Shown here one piece after another: positions 15,376 to 26,570 of a DNA stretch of 64,000 bases. Below the pieces are notes generated by a model. The model did not search any database, was not told the DNA's origin, and saw only the letters and a program-made list of their open reading frames with translations. Both the position numbers and the translations under genes were made by a program. How positions within the stretch are numbered: the stretch's first letter is position 1; each line of letters starts with the position of its first letter. The DNA is from Streptomyces sp. SJL17-4 (GTDB lineage: Bacteria > Actinomycetota > Actinomycetes > Streptomycetales > Streptomycetaceae), in assembly GCF_036826855.1 (NCBI RefSeq), contig NZ_CP104578.1:7622501-7686500 (forward strand), written 5' to 3'.

Positions 15376-18246
15376 GTGGGTGACCTGCTGGGTTTCGTGC
15401 TGAGCGGGCTGGTCTCGGGCGCGCTGTACGCGCTGCTCGCGACCGGCCTCGTGCTGTCCTACTCCGCCTCCGGGCTCTTCAACTTCGCGCACGGCGCCAC
15501 CGCCTATCTGTGCGCGCTCGCCTTCTACGAGCTCCACTCCGGCTTCGGCTGGCCGGCCGTCCCCACCGCTCTGCTCCTGGTGTTCGTGGTGGCGCCCGGC
15601 CTCGGCTGGGGCCTGGACCGGCTGATGTTCAGAAAGCTCGCCACGGTCGGCGAGACGGCGCAGATCGTGGCCACCATCGGTCTGCTGGTCGCGCTGCCCG
15701 CGGCCGGACTGTGGGTCGTCGAACTCCTGGAGCGGGCGGGCGCCCCGGTCCTGCCCGCCGAGAACCAGTTCGGTCTGCCGGGCGTCGGGCCGAGCCCCGC
15801 GGTGTCCTGGCAGCCGCTCGACGGCGTCGGCATCGACTCCGACCAGCTGATCACCTGGATCGTCACCGCCCTCGCGGCGGCGGGCCTGTGGGTCCTGATG
15901 CGGCACACCCGGCTCGGCCTGCGGCTGCGCGCGGCGGTCGACAACCGCGCGCTGACCGAGCTGCGGGGGATCAGCGCGGACCGGCTGTCCTCGACGGCGT
16001 GGATGCTGTCGTCCGGTCTCGCGGGCCTCGCCGGAGTCCTCGCGACCCCGCTCCTCGGGCTCTCCGCGCACGACTACACGCTGTTCCTGTTCGTCTCGGC
16101 CACCGCGGCGGTCCTCGGACGCTTCGCGTCGGTGCCACTCGCCTTCGCGGGCGGCCTCGGGCTCGGGGTGCTGCAGAACCTCGTGGCGGGGTACGCGTCG
16201 TTCGCCGAGGGCATCACCGGCTTCCGCACCGCCGTACCGTTCCTCATCCTCTTCGCCGGGCTCGTCGTCCTGGTACGGCGGCGGCGCCGCGCGGCGGGCA
16301 CGGCGGCCGCGGACCCACCGCCGGTGGAGTATCTCGCCGGGAAGGGGTGGGGCCGCCGCTGGGGCGCCTGGGTGGTGGCCGGAGCGCTCCTGGGCACCGC
16401 GTTCTACACCGTCACCACCCCCTTCTGGAGCGGGATCCTGACCCAAGGGCTCGCGATCGGGCTCGTGTTCATGTCGTTCACGGTGGTCACCGGTCTCGGT
16501 GCGATGGTGTCCCTCGCCCAGGCGACGTTCGTGACCGGCGCCGCACTCGTCGCGGGGCTGCTGATGAGCCACGGCTGGCCCTTCGTCGCGGCCGCGGCCG
16601 TCGGCACGGCGGCGGCCGCCCTGCTCGGCGCGGTGGTCGCGCTGCCCGCACTGCGGCTGGGCGGCAGATCACTGGCCCTGGCCACCCTGGCGCTCGCCTT
16701 CCTGGCGGACCAGGTGCTCTTCCAGCTCGGGTGGCTCCGCAACGGCGACACCGGGTGGGAGATCCCGCGGCCGGTGGCCGGACCCGTCGACCTGAGTGAC
16801 GACCGGGCCATGGGGCTCGCGCTCGTGCTGCTCAGCGGGGTGCTCGTCGCGCTGCTCACCCGGCTGCGCGGCTCCCGCTGGGGCCGGGCCATGCTGGCGG
16901 TCCGCTCGGCGCCGGAGGCCGCCGCGGCGTCGGGGGTGTCGGTGGTACGGACGAAGCTCCTGCTGTTCACGGTGTCGGCGGGCCTCGCGGGCTTCGGAGG
17001 GGTGCTCTACGCCTCGTACAACACCAGGATCACGGCTACGGACTTCACGGCGATGACGGGCCTGGTGTGGCTGGCGGTCGTGGTCGCGGCGGGGGTGCGC
17101 AGGCCGCAGTTCGCCGTGGTGGCGGGGCTGGTCTTCGCGGTGGTCCCGCATCTGATGGCGACGTACGTGACGGAGTCCGCGCATCTGCCGGTGATCCTCT
17201 TCGGTCTGGCGGGGCTCGCGCTGGCGAACGACCCGGACGGGTACTGCGCCGCGCTGCCGTCGAGGCGAGCGGCCCGGCGCGCCGCACGGCGGGGGGCGGC
17301 GGCGCGGGAGGCCGTGCCGGGGGTCGTTCCCCCGCACCGCGAGGTGCGGGCGGACCACCACCTCCCGGAACAGGCGGGAGGCCCCCGGCCGGCCGGGGAC
17401 GGCGGCTCCGCGCCGCTCCGCGCGCGGACGGCCGAGCCGTATGTCGTCGGCACCGGGAGCGCGGTCCCAGGAACGGGCAGCGGCCCCGGCGGGACGCCGA
17501 GCGCGCTCGAACTGAGCAGCCCGAGCGCGCTCAAGCCGAGCGGCCCGAGCGTCGCGCTCGAACTGAGCGGCGTACACGCCGGGTACGGCGGCGCTCCTGT
17601 GCTGCACGGCGTGGACCTCGTGGTGCGCGGCGGCGAGGTGCTGGTGCTGCTCGGGCCCAACGGGGCCGGGAAGTCCACCCTCTGCCGGGTGGCGGCGGGA
17701 CTGGTGCGGCCGACCGGGGGGCTCGTCCGGGTGCGCGGTGAGGACGCCACCCGCGACGTGACGGTCGCGCGGGCCCGCCGGGGCGTGCGGCTGGCTCCCG
17801 AGGGGCGGGGGATCTTCGCCGGGCTGTCGATCGAGGAGAACCTGACCCTGCAGCTCACGGCAGCGGAGGACCGCGACGCCGTGTACGTGCGGTTCCCCGC
17901 GCTCGCCGCCCGCCGCACCGTCGCCGCCGGGTCCCTGTCGGGCGGCGAGCAGCAGCTCCTCGCCCTCGCCCCGCTCCTCCAGCGACCGCCGGCGGTCCTC
18001 GTCGCCGACGAACCGTCCCTCGGCCTCGCGCCGCGCGTCGTGGACGAGGTCTTCCGCCTCCTGACCGAACTCCGCGACCACGGCACCGCGCTGGTCCTCG
18101 TCGAGGAGAAGGCGGCCGAGGTGCTCGGCATCGCCGACACCGTCGCGTACCTCGTACAGGGCGGGATCGCCTGGTCCGGGCCACGGTCCGAGGTGGACCG
18201 GGACCGGCTCGCCGAGGCCTACCTGGGGACGGGAGTACGCCGATGA
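15376..18246 (+). CDS. Fused LivH-LivM permease and LivF ATPase
   Basis: 956 residues combining three subunits that are normally separate. LivH-like permease (about 1-300, starting LSGLVSGALYALLATGLVLSY), LivM-like permease (320-630, with the GRAMLAVRSAPEAAAASG coupling loop) and an ABC ATPase (735-956). The linker (635-735) is Arg/Ala- then Ser/Leu/Pro-rich with repeats of the SALELSSPSALKPS type. The ATPase has Walker A GPNGAGKST, signature LSGGEQQ, Walker B VLVADEPS, and the short ~220-residue length of LivF. GTG start; overlaps livG by ATGA. Confidence 0.9.
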   Translation: MGDLLGFVLSGLVSGALYALLATGLVLSYSASGLFNFAHGATAYLCALAFYELHSGFGWPAVPTALLLVFVVAPGLGWGLDRLMFRKLATVGETAQIVATIGLLVALPAAGLWVVELLERAGAPVLPAENQFGLPGVGPSPAVSWQPLDGVGIDSDQLITWIVTALAAAGLWVLMRHTRLGLRLRAAVDNRALTELRGISADRLSSTAWMLSSGLAGLAGVLATPLLGLSAHDYTLFLFVSATAAVLGRFASVPLAFAGGLGLGVLQNLVAGYASFAEGITGFRTAVPFLILFAGLVVLVRRRRRAAGTAAADPPPVEYLAGKGWGRRWGAWVVAGALLGTAFYTVTTPFWSGILTQGLAIGLVFMSFTVVTGLGAMVSLAQATFVTGAALVAGLLMSHGWPFVAAAAVGTAAAALLGAVVALPALRLGGRSLALATLALAFLADQVLFQLGWLRNGDTGWEIPRPVAGPVDLSDDRAMGLALVLLSGVLVALLTRLRGSRWGRAMLAVRSAPEAAAASGVSVVRTKLLLFTVSAGLAGFGGVLYASYNTRITATDFTAMTGLVWLAVVVAAGVRRPQFAVVAGLVFAVVPHLMATYVTESAHLPVILFGLAGLALANDPDGYCAALPSRRAARRAARRGAAAREAVPGVVPPHREVRADHHLPEQAGGPRPAGDGGSAPLRARTAEPYVVGTGSAVPGTGSGPGGTPSALELSSPSALKPSGPSVALELSGVHAGYGGAPVLHGVDLVVRGGEVLVLLGPNGAGKSTLCRVAAGLVRPTGGLVRVRGEDATRDVTVARARRGVRLAPEGRGIFAGLSIEENLTLQLTAAEDRDAVYVRFPALAARRTVAAGSLSGGEQQLLALAPLLQRPPAVLVADEPSLGLAPRVVDEVFRLLTELRDHGTALVLVEEKAAEVLGIADTVAYLVQGGIAWSGPRSEVDRDRLAEAYLGTGVRR

Positions 18247-18986
18247 GCCACCCTCTGCTCCGCGCGAGCGGGATCGACGTCCGTTTCGGCGGCGTCCACG
18301 CCCTGCGCGAAGTGACCGTCTCCGTCGGCCCCGGGGAGATCTGCGGCCTCATCGGGCCGAACGGCGCGGGCAAGACGACGCTCTTCGACGTGGTGTCGGG
18401 GATACGGCGGCCGGACGCGGGAACGATCGCGTACGACGGTACGGACATCACCCGCCGATCGCCCGTCTGGCGGGCCCGGCACGGCATCCGTCGCACCTTC
18501 CAACGACAGCAGCTCTTCGGGCAGTTGACCGTCGCGGACAATCTCGTCGTGGCACAGGACTGGCGGGGCGGAGTACGGTCCGCGGCGCGCCGCCGTCGGG
18601 AGCGGGCCGCCGCCGTGCTCCACGAGTGCGGGCTCGGCGCACTCGCCGACTCGTACGCGGGCGGCCTGCCCGTCGGGCAGGCTCGCCTGGTCGAGCTGGC
18701 CCGCGCGCTCGCCGATCCGCCCCGGGTCCTGCTCCTGGACGAGCCCGCGTCCGGGACGACCGCCGAGGAGCGTCGCGGACTCGCCGCCGTCATCCGTCGT
18801 ATGGCCGACGAGGAGGAGTGCGCGGTGCTGCTCGTCGAGCACGACGTGGCCTTCGTGATGGAGCTGTGCTCCCGCGTCGTGGTGCTCGACCTCGGCCGGG
18901 TGCTGGCCGAAGGGTCGGCGGCCGAGGTCCACGCGGACCCGGCGGTACGGGAGGCGTACCTGGGTGCCGGTCCCGGCGGGGCGTAG
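18243..18986 (+). CDS. livG: LivG-type ABC transporter ATPase
   Basis: 247 residues, the second ATPase of the importer. Walker A GPNGAGKTT, Q-loop RTFQRQQLF, signature LPVGQARLVELARAL (LivG proteins commonly have LP-x-GQ in place of LSGGQ), Walker B VLLLDEPASG, H-loop LLVEHDVAFV. It would pair with the ATPase domain fused to the permease. Translationally coupled to the preceding gene. Confidence 0.93.
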   Translation: MSHPLLRASGIDVRFGGVHALREVTVSVGPGEICGLIGPNGAGKTTLFDVVSGIRRPDAGTIAYDGTDITRRSPVWRARHGIRRTFQRQQLFGQLTVADNLVVAQDWRGGVRSAARRRRERAAAVLHECGLGALADSYAGGLPVGQARLVELARALADPPRVLLLDEPASGTTAEERRGLAAVIRRMADEEECAVLLVEHDVAFVMELCSRVVVLDLGRVLAEGSAAEVHADPAVREAYLGAGPGGA

Positions 18987-19118
18987 GACGGCGCCGCGGT
19001 GCCGCGAAGCCGCGGCGGCTCGGCGCTCTCGGTGCGTGCGTCCTTTCGGGTCGGGTGGAGTGGGGCGCCGTCGACAGGGATGGCTCCGGCCGTCAGACTG
19101 TCCGCGGAGGTGACGCGG

Positions 19119-19943
19119 GTGGTGGAGCCGGTGCACATGCGGGCCGCTGTTCGGGAGACGTACGGTCCGGCCGACCTCAGTTCGGTCCCGGTGTTCGCCG
19201 GGGGGTTCATCAACTTCGGGTACTGGCGCTCGATCGACCTCGGCGGACCGCTCACGGTCGACGACCGGGTCCGCAGCCAGGAGGACATGTACCGGCAGGT
19301 GCTCGGCGCAGCCGGTGCGCTCGCCGACCGGCGGATCGTCGAGATCGGCTGCGGGCTGGGTGTCGGCTGTGCGCTCGCCCTGCGCGAGTGCCGACCGGAG
19401 CGGGTGACAGGAATGGACATCCATCCGCAACAGCTGGACCGTGCCCGCCGGGCCAACGCGGATCTGCTGGGGGCATCGCCGTCGGGGCTCCGGTTCGTCC
19501 GCGGTGCGGCGGAGGAGATGCCGTTCGGTGACGGCGAGTTCGACTGCGTCTACAGCGTCGAGGCCGCCCAGCACTTCGACGACATGATCGCCTTCACCCG
19601 GGAGACGGCCCGGGTACTGCGGCCCGGTGGACGGGTGGTCGTCGCGAGCTTCTTCACCCCGGACGACGACCCGGATCACGGAGCCCGGCTCGCGTCGTAC
19701 CTGGAGACGTTCGCGGACGGGCTGGACATCGCGCGTCCCGTCACGCTCGTGACCGATGCGTTCACCCGGGCGGGCCTGGCGGACGCGCGGGCCGTGTCGA
19801 TCGGACCGGACGTGTGGCAGGGCTGGGACCGCTGGCTGTCGGACCAGTGGAAGCCGGGCACCTGGCCCCGCAACTTCCTGAAGGCCTACGAGCAGGGCAA
19901 CCTCGACTACTACATCGTCACGGCCACCCGCCCGCGAACCTGA
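19119..19943 (+). CDS. SAM-dependent methyltransferase
   Basis: About 274 residues from GTG 19119, selected because GGAGG lies eight bases upstream; an ATG at 19080 is the alternative. Class I methyltransferase fold: motif I VEIGCGLGVGCA, motif II region GMDIHPQQL, acid region FDCVYSVEAAQHF, and ARVLRPGGRVV. A substrate-binding N-terminal segment reads FINFGYWRS, as in the Erg6/phosphoethanolamine- and natural-product-type methyltransferases. No pathway is visible nearby; the gene appears to stand alone. Confidence 0.85.
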   Translation: MVEPVHMRAAVRETYGPADLSSVPVFAGGFINFGYWRSIDLGGPLTVDDRVRSQEDMYRQVLGAAGALADRRIVEIGCGLGVGCALALRECRPERVTGMDIHPQQLDRARRANADLLGASPSGLRFVRGAAEEMPFGDGEFDCVYSVEAAQHFDDMIAFTRETARVLRPGGRVVVASFFTPDDDPDHGARLASYLETFADGLDIARPVTLVTDAFTRAGLADARAVSIGPDVWQGWDRWLSDQWKPGTWPRNFLKAYEQGNLDYYIVTATRPRT

Positions 19944-20073
19944 CCCCGGGACGGGGCGCGCGGCCTGTCGTTCGACGGGCGTTCACACGACGACGGGTCC
20001 GCCGCCGACCGGCGTTCGGCCGCGGGCATGAGTCTCGTGACGCCCTTCGCCCCTCTCTCAGGACGGACACTCC

Positions 20074-21501
20074 GTGCTCGAAGTACGCGCTCCCCGGGGG
20101 CGTCGTCGCCTCGCCCCGATCCGCCTCGCCGTCGCCGGTGCCACGCTGCTCGCCGCCGCGACGCTGGTCACGCCGACCGCGCACGCCGCTCCGGCGGACG
20201 ACGTCCGCATCAACGAGGTGGTGACGACCGGCAGCGTCGCCGACTCGATCGAGCTGTACAACAAGGGGGCGGCCGCGGTCGACATCTCCGGCTGGATCCT
20301 CAAGGACAACGACGCGAGCCACACGTTCACCGTTCCGGCCGGGACGAGTCTTGCCCCCGGGGCGGCACGCGCGTTCGCCGTGGACGCGGCGTTCGGGCTC
20401 GGTTCCAGCGACAAGGCCCGCCTCTATCTGCCGGGCGGCAGCACCCTCGTCGACAGCTACAGCTGGAGCGCCCACTCCGCCCCGTCCTGGTCGCGCTGCC
20501 CCGACGGCACGGGCGCCTTCGGGAAGTCGGCCCTGACGCTGGGCGCGCCGAACGACTGCGGTTCCGGTGGCGGTACGAACCCGGTGTCCTGGCCCGGCGG
20601 AAGCTCCGTGACGACGGCCGACGGGTCCAACGTCTTCGGCGAGGACCTCAGCGGCCTGTACCAGGAGGGCTCCGTCCTCTGGGCCGCCCAGAACTCCGGC
20701 GAGCTGTGGCGTCTGGTCCGCGACGGCTCCGGCGGCTGGCGGCCGGACACCGCCAACGGCTGGACCTCCGGCAAGACGCTGCGCTACCCCGGCGGGAGCG
20801 GCAGCCCCGACGGCGAGGCCGTCACCCTGACCGCCGCCGGCGCCGCGGGCGGCGCGTACGTCGCGACCGAGCGCAACGGCGACGCCTCCGGCACCAGCCG
20901 CCTGTCCGTCCTCCGCTACGAGGTCGCCACCGGCACCGGTACCGGCCTGACCGCCACGAAGGAGTGGAACCTGACCGCCGGCCTGCCGGCCGTGGGCTCC
21001 AACCTCGGCTTCGAGGCGATCACCTGGATCCCCGACGCCACCCTCGTCGCGGCCGGTTTCAAGGACGAGTCGACCGGCGCGGCCTATGACCCGAACCGGT
21101 ACGGCGCGCACACCGGCGGCGTCTTCCTCCTCGGCGTCGAGGGCACCGGCGCGGTCCACGCGTACGTCCTCCAGGACAGCGGCACCGCCACCCGGGTCGC
21201 CACCGTCGCCAGTGGCATGGCCGGCGTGATGGAGCTCCAGTGGGAGCCGCAGGCCGCCCGGCTGTGGACGGTCTGCGACGACACCTGCGGCGGACTGCAC
21301 AGGACCATGAAGATCGGCAGCTCCGGCACCTTCGCCCCCGCGGCCTCCTACCAGCGCCCGAGCGGCATGTCCGACCTCAACAACGAGGGCTTCGCCGTGG
21401 CCGGGGCCGACGAGTGCGTCGGCGGCACCAAGCCCGTGTACTGGGCCGACGACAGCAACACCGGCGGCCACGCGCTGCGCAGGGGCACGGTCGACTGCTG
21501 A
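20074..21501 (+). CDS. Secreted lamin-tail-domain protein
   Basis: 475 residues. A Tat/Sec-like signal (RAPRGRRRLAPIRLAVAGATLL...AHA) is followed by a lamin-tail Ig-like domain (about 45-150: DVRINEVVTTGS, DSIELYNKG, DISGWILKDN), a fold used by extracellular proteins for binding or anchoring. Residues 165-475 look like a beta-rich, possibly propeller-type domain with paired cysteines (CDDTCGG) and repeated GG/W motifs; no catalytic motif is recognised. A strong hairpin follows the stop. Confidence 0.8.
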   Translation: MLEVRAPRGRRRLAPIRLAVAGATLLAAATLVTPTAHAAPADDVRINEVVTTGSVADSIELYNKGAAAVDISGWILKDNDASHTFTVPAGTSLAPGAARAFAVDAAFGLGSSDKARLYLPGGSTLVDSYSWSAHSAPSWSRCPDGTGAFGKSALTLGAPNDCGSGGGTNPVSWPGGSSVTTADGSNVFGEDLSGLYQEGSVLWAAQNSGELWRLVRDGSGGWRPDTANGWTSGKTLRYPGGSGSPDGEAVTLTAAGAAGGAYVATERNGDASGTSRLSVLRYEVATGTGTGLTATKEWNLTAGLPAVGSNLGFEAITWIPDATLVAAGFKDESTGAAYDPNRYGAHTGGVFLLGVEGTGAVHAYVLQDSGTATRVATVASGMAGVMELQWEPQAARLWTVCDDTCGGLHRTMKIGSSGTFAPAASYQRPSGMSDLNNEGFAVAGADECVGGTKPVYWADDSNTGGHALRRGTVDC

Positions 21502-21512
21502 GCCCCGACGAC

Positions 21513-21551
21513 GGGGGCGCGGACTCCGGCCACAGCCGAGTCCGCGCCCCC
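21513..21551. terminator. Perfect 14-bp GC-rich terminator hairpin
   Basis: Arms GGGGGCGCGGACTC and GAGTCCGCGCCCCC with an 11-base loop, between the convergent lamin-tail and deoxynucleoside kinase genes. It can serve both strands. Confidence 0.85.
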
Positions 21552-21570
21552 GCGTGTCCCGCCGGCCGGC

Positions 21571-22233
21571 TCAGTCCCGCCGGGTCGCCGCCGCCAGGGC
21601 CTGCCTGACCTCCTGGGCCACGCGGTCCGCGTCCTCGGGGTTGTTGACGACGTCCGTGTGGTTCATGTCGATGACGAGGACCTCGCTGGCCGAGTAGTGC
21701 TTGTGCACCCAGTCGTCGTAGCCGGACCACAGGGTCCGGTAGTACTCGACGAGGCTCTCGTCCTGTTCGAAGTCGCGACCGCGCAGGCCGATGCGGTGCA
21801 GCACGGTCTCGAAGTCGGCCTTGAGGTAGACCATGAGATCGGGTGCCTTGCGGTAGGGCAGACCGTCGATCTCGCGCATCATCTCGCCGAGCAGCCCCTC
21901 GTACACCTGCATCTCCAGGGAGGTGATCCGCCCCAGGTCGTGGTTGACCTTGGCGAAATACCAGTCCTCGTAGATGGAGCGGTCGAGGACGTTGTCCCCC
22001 TGCTTGTAGGCCTCCTTGATCGCGGCGAAGCGGGTCTGGAGGAAGTACAGCTGGAGGAGGAAGGGGTAGCGCTTCGCCTGGATCTCCTCGGGGCTCGCCG
22101 TATAGAAGAGGGGAAGGATCGGATTGTCGTCCACGCTCTCGTAGAAGACGTCGCTGCCCAGATCCTTGGCGATCAGCTCGGCCACACTCGTCTTGCCGAT
22201 TCCGATCATGCCGCCGACGCAGATCACGGACAT
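21571..22233 (-). CDS. Deoxynucleoside kinase
   Basis: 220 residues of the dNK/dCK/dGK family. P-loop GGMIGIGKTS, the DRS motif in NVLDRSIYEDWYF with the catalytic Glu-rich segment, and an Arg-containing lid (RIGLRGRDF). It phosphorylates deoxynucleosides in nucleotide salvage. Normal length and complete motifs. It stands between unrelated genes. Confidence 0.9.
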   Translation of the reverse strand: MSVICVGGMIGIGKTSVAELIAKDLGSDVFYESVDDNPILPLFYTASPEEIQAKRYPFLLQLYFLQTRFAAIKEAYKQGDNVLDRSIYEDWYFAKVNHDLGRITSLEMQVYEGLLGEMMREIDGLPYRKAPDLMVYLKADFETVLHRIGLRGRDFEQDESLVEYYRTLWSGYDDWVHKHYSASEVLVIDMNHTDVVNNPEDADRVAQEVRQALAAATRRD

Positions 22234-22440
22234 ACCTCACTTCTCCCTGGGGGTCTTCTTCGCATGGGCGGGCGAGCCGGCTGAGCTGGGAACCCGCACC
22301 CATGAGACGCACACCGGTGGTCACCCGATTCCCGGGGATCCTCGTGATCGGCGCCTTGGCCGGCCCGACCGTCCCGCGGCCGCCGCGCGCAGCGACGAGC
22401 CGCGGTCCTGAGGCCGCCCTGAATCTTAGATGACGGTGCG

Positions 22441-23013
22441 CTACGGCGTGAGCCAGCGGCGCAGGAGTCTGCTCACGGCGGGCATCGCCACGTATGTCAT
22501 GAGCACGTTGAACACACAGGCGACGATCGCGCTGCTGAGCAGGAGGGGGAGAGCGGTCAGCCGGGGGATGAGCACGAGGCTTCCCAGGACCGAGATCGGG
22601 TAGATCGCCAGGGTCGCGCTGATCGCCATCTTCCACCGCGGCGGTGCGGGCCGCGTCGAGCCGGGCTTCGCGAACCAGGTCTCCATGCCGGTCAGTGTGC
22701 GCCGGGCGATCTCCGAGTGGTGGTGCCCCTCGCAGCCGGCGAACCAGGCCGCCCGCTCCGGAGACTCCTGCCAGGCCCGGCACGCCGCCTCGTCCCGGAA
22801 GCGGTGGACGAGGAACCACGGGGCGTCGCCGCCGGAGGAGCGGAAGAGCCCGTACCCGAGATGGCCCGGGAAGGCGGCGGCGCTTTCGAGGATGCCCTCG
22901 GCCCACAGCTCGAAGGCCGCCTCGTGGCCCGGTTCCACCCGACGGGCTATGAGGAGGGTCACCTCGCCCGTGTCGGCGGGGACGGCGGTGTGCTCAAGGC
23001 TGATCGCGGTCAC
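22441..23013 (-). CDS. Antibiotic biosynthesis monooxygenase (ABM) domain membrane protein
   Basis: 190 residues from a GTG with GGAG six bases upstream. Residues 15-105 form an ABM ferredoxin-like domain (VTLLIARRVEPGHEAAFELWAEGI ... WFLVHRFRDEAACRAW), followed by two transmembrane helices (about 120-140 and 150-172). The ABM-plus-two-helices layout is a common but uncharacterised actinobacterial family. No catalytic residues can be assigned with confidence. Confidence 0.85.
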   Translation of the reverse strand: MTAISLEHTAVPADTGEVTLLIARRVEPGHEAAFELWAEGILESAAAFPGHLGYGLFRSSGGDAPWFLVHRFRDEAACRAWQESPERAAWFAGCEGHHHSEIARRTLTGMETWFAKPGSTRPAPPRWKMAISATLAIYPISVLGSLVLIPRLTALPLLLSSAIVACVFNVLMTYVAMPAVSRLLRRWLTP

Positions 23014-23100
23014 ATGAACTCCATCTGATCTCACCGCGCCCGCCCGTACTTTACGCATGGACCGCCGTGAGGAGGAGTGCCGGCGCCTCCGGGGCGCGGC

Positions 23101-24318
23101 CTAGTTCGGGTTCTCGGCGTGGGTCAGGGTCTCCCAGGAGATGAAGTAGTTGTCCGTGCCCGCCGGCCTGCGGGCCTCGGTGTAGGTCCCGGTGTTGGTC
23201 ATGCCGATGCCCAGGCGGTGGTGCAGCGCGTTGTAGCCGACCTCCGTGACGGCTCCCAGGCCCTTCTTCACGGTGCCGCCGCAGAGCCAGGACGGAACCG
23301 CGGTCCCGTTCTCGTACTTGGTGTGGAAGCCGAGCGCGTGGCGGAGCCGTTCGGAGACCTGGGGGTAGAGGTCCTGGCCCTGGATGCGGCTGGTCTCCGC
23401 GGTGTGGACGGCGGCGGCGATGCCCCAGCCGGTGTGGCCGAAGTCCCGGCAGGTCTCCTGGGAGAGGCCGTCGGCGAAGGTGCTCTGGCCCTGCCAGTAC
23501 TTCACGATCTCGTCGCGGGTGTCGATGGAGCTGTTCGGCGGCGGCTCGGGCGTGCTGCCGTCACCGGCGAGGTAGATGTAGGCGGGGACCCGTCCGAGGT
23601 AGGTGGCGACCGCCTTGTCGTAGGCGGCGCGGTCGTCGAGGTGGACGGCGATGCCGATCGCCGCCTCGGTCATGATGAGTTCCCAGTTGCCGTTCTTGGT
23701 GAGGGCGGCGCCGCCCGACACCTCGGGCAGGTAGACGTTGCGCAGCATCGTCGCGAAGCGGCCGGCGTTCGGCCAGCCGCCGGTGTAGGTGTGCTTGACG
23801 AGCTCGGCGGCGCGGGGCCAGGAGGAGCCGGCCCAGCCGGTCTGGAGCGGCGCGTTGGAGTTGGTGTGGTCCTTGATCACGGCCGACCAGGCGTCCATGA
23901 TCTCGATCGCCTTCCTGGCGTGCCGGGCGTCGCGCGTGATGTACCAGGCGAGGGCCTGGGTGTACGCGGCGACGGCGTCCTGACGTTCGTCGGTGCAGCC
24001 GTAGTTGGGGTTGGAGGAGGAGCCGCACTCGACGATCGCGCGCGGCTTGGGGGTGCGGGTCGTCGAGGCGTAGGGACTCGCCATCATCTGGTCGAAGGCG
24101 GCCTTCCAGGGCTGGGCGCCGGCCTGGACCTTGGCCCGGACGAAGTCCAGCTGGGAGGCGCTGACGAGGACGCCGGGGTGGGTGAAGACCGCGGGGGCGG
24201 CGGGTGCCGTCTCCGCGGTGCGGGCGCTGGGGACGGGTTCCGGTCCGGCGACGGCCGTCGGGGCCACGGTGAGGGCGAGGGCTGCCGCCAGGGTGGCGAC
24301 CAGGGTTCGGAGACGCAT
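23101..24318 (-). CDS. Secreted alginate-lyase-like polysaccharide lyase
   Basis: 405 residues with a signal peptide (residues 1-24, cleavage near AVA-GPEP). The mature protein matches the alginate_lyase (PF05426, PL5-like alpha/alpha toroid) family: FTHPGVLVSASQLDFVRAKV, ITRDARHARKAIEIMDAWS, NGNWELIMTEAAIGIAV, RDFGHTGWGIAAA. The NW...E and H-containing GHTGW segments are the family's active-site region. Substrate in Streptomyces members is uncertain; alginate or another uronate polymer. A good promoter lies upstream. Confidence 0.85.
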   Translation of the reverse strand: MRLRTLVATLAAALALTVAPTAVAGPEPVPSARTAETAPAAPAVFTHPGVLVSASQLDFVRAKVQAGAQPWKAAFDQMMASPYASTTRTPKPRAIVECGSSSNPNYGCTDERQDAVAAYTQALAWYITRDARHARKAIEIMDAWSAVIKDHTNSNAPLQTGWAGSSWPRAAELVKHTYTGGWPNAGRFATMLRNVYLPEVSGGAALTKNGNWELIMTEAAIGIAVHLDDRAAYDKAVATYLGRVPAYIYLAGDGSTPEPPPNSSIDTRDEIVKYWQGQSTFADGLSQETCRDFGHTGWGIAAAVHTAETSRIQGQDLYPQVSERLRHALGFHTKYENGTAVPSWLCGGTVKKGLGAVTEVGYNALHHRLGIGMTNTGTYTEARRPAGTDNYFISWETLTHAENPN

Positions 24319-24627
24319 GTGTGGGGGGCACCTTTCGTTCGTCCATCTGAACGCAGGTCGGGAGAATGAACTCCGCGTCGAGCGTGGAACTTAGAGGCAC
24401 TCCATGGACACGTCAAGGTGTTGGTCCGGACCACAGCCCCGAGCGCGAGGCGGTCAGTCGCCCCCTTCAGGGGGACATCGTCGACTCGTCGTACTCGTCC
24501 GCGACGGGGACGGCGCCTCCTGTCCGGCCGAGGGCACGTCCTGCGCCGACACCGACACCGACACCGACGCCGACGCCGACCGCCCTCGACAGCGCGCCGG
24601 CAGCGTCTCGCGCAGGGCCGCAGCAGC
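24319..24627. other. Intergenic region with hexamer repeats
   Basis: No gene is supported. It contains the alginate-lyase promoter (24388-24416) and, at 24545-24580, ACCGAC/GCCGAC hexamers in tandem. The repeat begins about 50 bases past the zinc-finger stop codon and may be a relic of a longer repeat-coded tail. Confidence 0.5.
24388..24416 (-). promoter_or_regulatory. Sigma-70-type promoter for the alginate-lyase-like gene
   Basis: On the minus strand TTGACG (24411-24416), a 17-base spacer, then TAAGTT (24388-24393): a near-consensus HrdB-type promoter about 70 bases upstream of the start codon. Confidence 0.7.
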
Positions 24628-24977
24628 TCAGCGGTGGAGGCGCTGCTGCCAGTCCTGCGGGACGCGGCCGGCCGGGCCGGGGGCGGGCTGGCCGGACGGG
24701 TGGCCGTCCGGCGGGGCCAGTGCGGGTCCGGCGTCGTACAGGTCGTCCGTGGCGTAGTTCCAGAACCAGCTCTCGCCCGGCTCGAAGCTCTGGACGAGGG
24801 GATGCCCGGTGGACTTCCAGTGCGCGGTGGCGTGCTGGGCCGGAGAGGAGTCGCAGCAGCCGATGTGGCCGCACTGGGCGCAGCGCCGCAGGTGGAACCA
24901 CCAGCCGCCCACCGTGTCGCAGTCCCCGCAGCCCGTGCCGCTGGGCGGGACGCTCGGGTCGATTCCCTCGATCTCGG

Positions 24978-24981
<4 letters not shown>
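24628..24981 (-). CDS. UBP-type zinc finger protein
   Basis: 117 residues. Residues 15-90 form a ZnF-UBP domain: CGDCDTVGGWWFHLRRC, CGHIGCCDSSP, then HATAHWKSTGHPL and ESWFWNYATDDLYD. This is the fold that binds the free C-terminus of ubiquitin in eukaryotes; bacteria use it in unknown ways. The C-terminal 25 residues are Pro/Gly-rich. Its ATG overlaps the stop of the histidine-kinase gene, so it is translationally coupled as the last member of a three-gene operon. Confidence 0.9.

Positions 24982-26566
<1,585 letters not shown>

Positions 26567-26570
<4 letters not shown>

Noticed and set aside
13783..16572. A 929-codon minus-strand frame across the importer genes.
   Set aside because: Composition is Arg/Glu/Gly/His-rich and lacks motifs, and it is antisense to the lipoprotein and permease genes.
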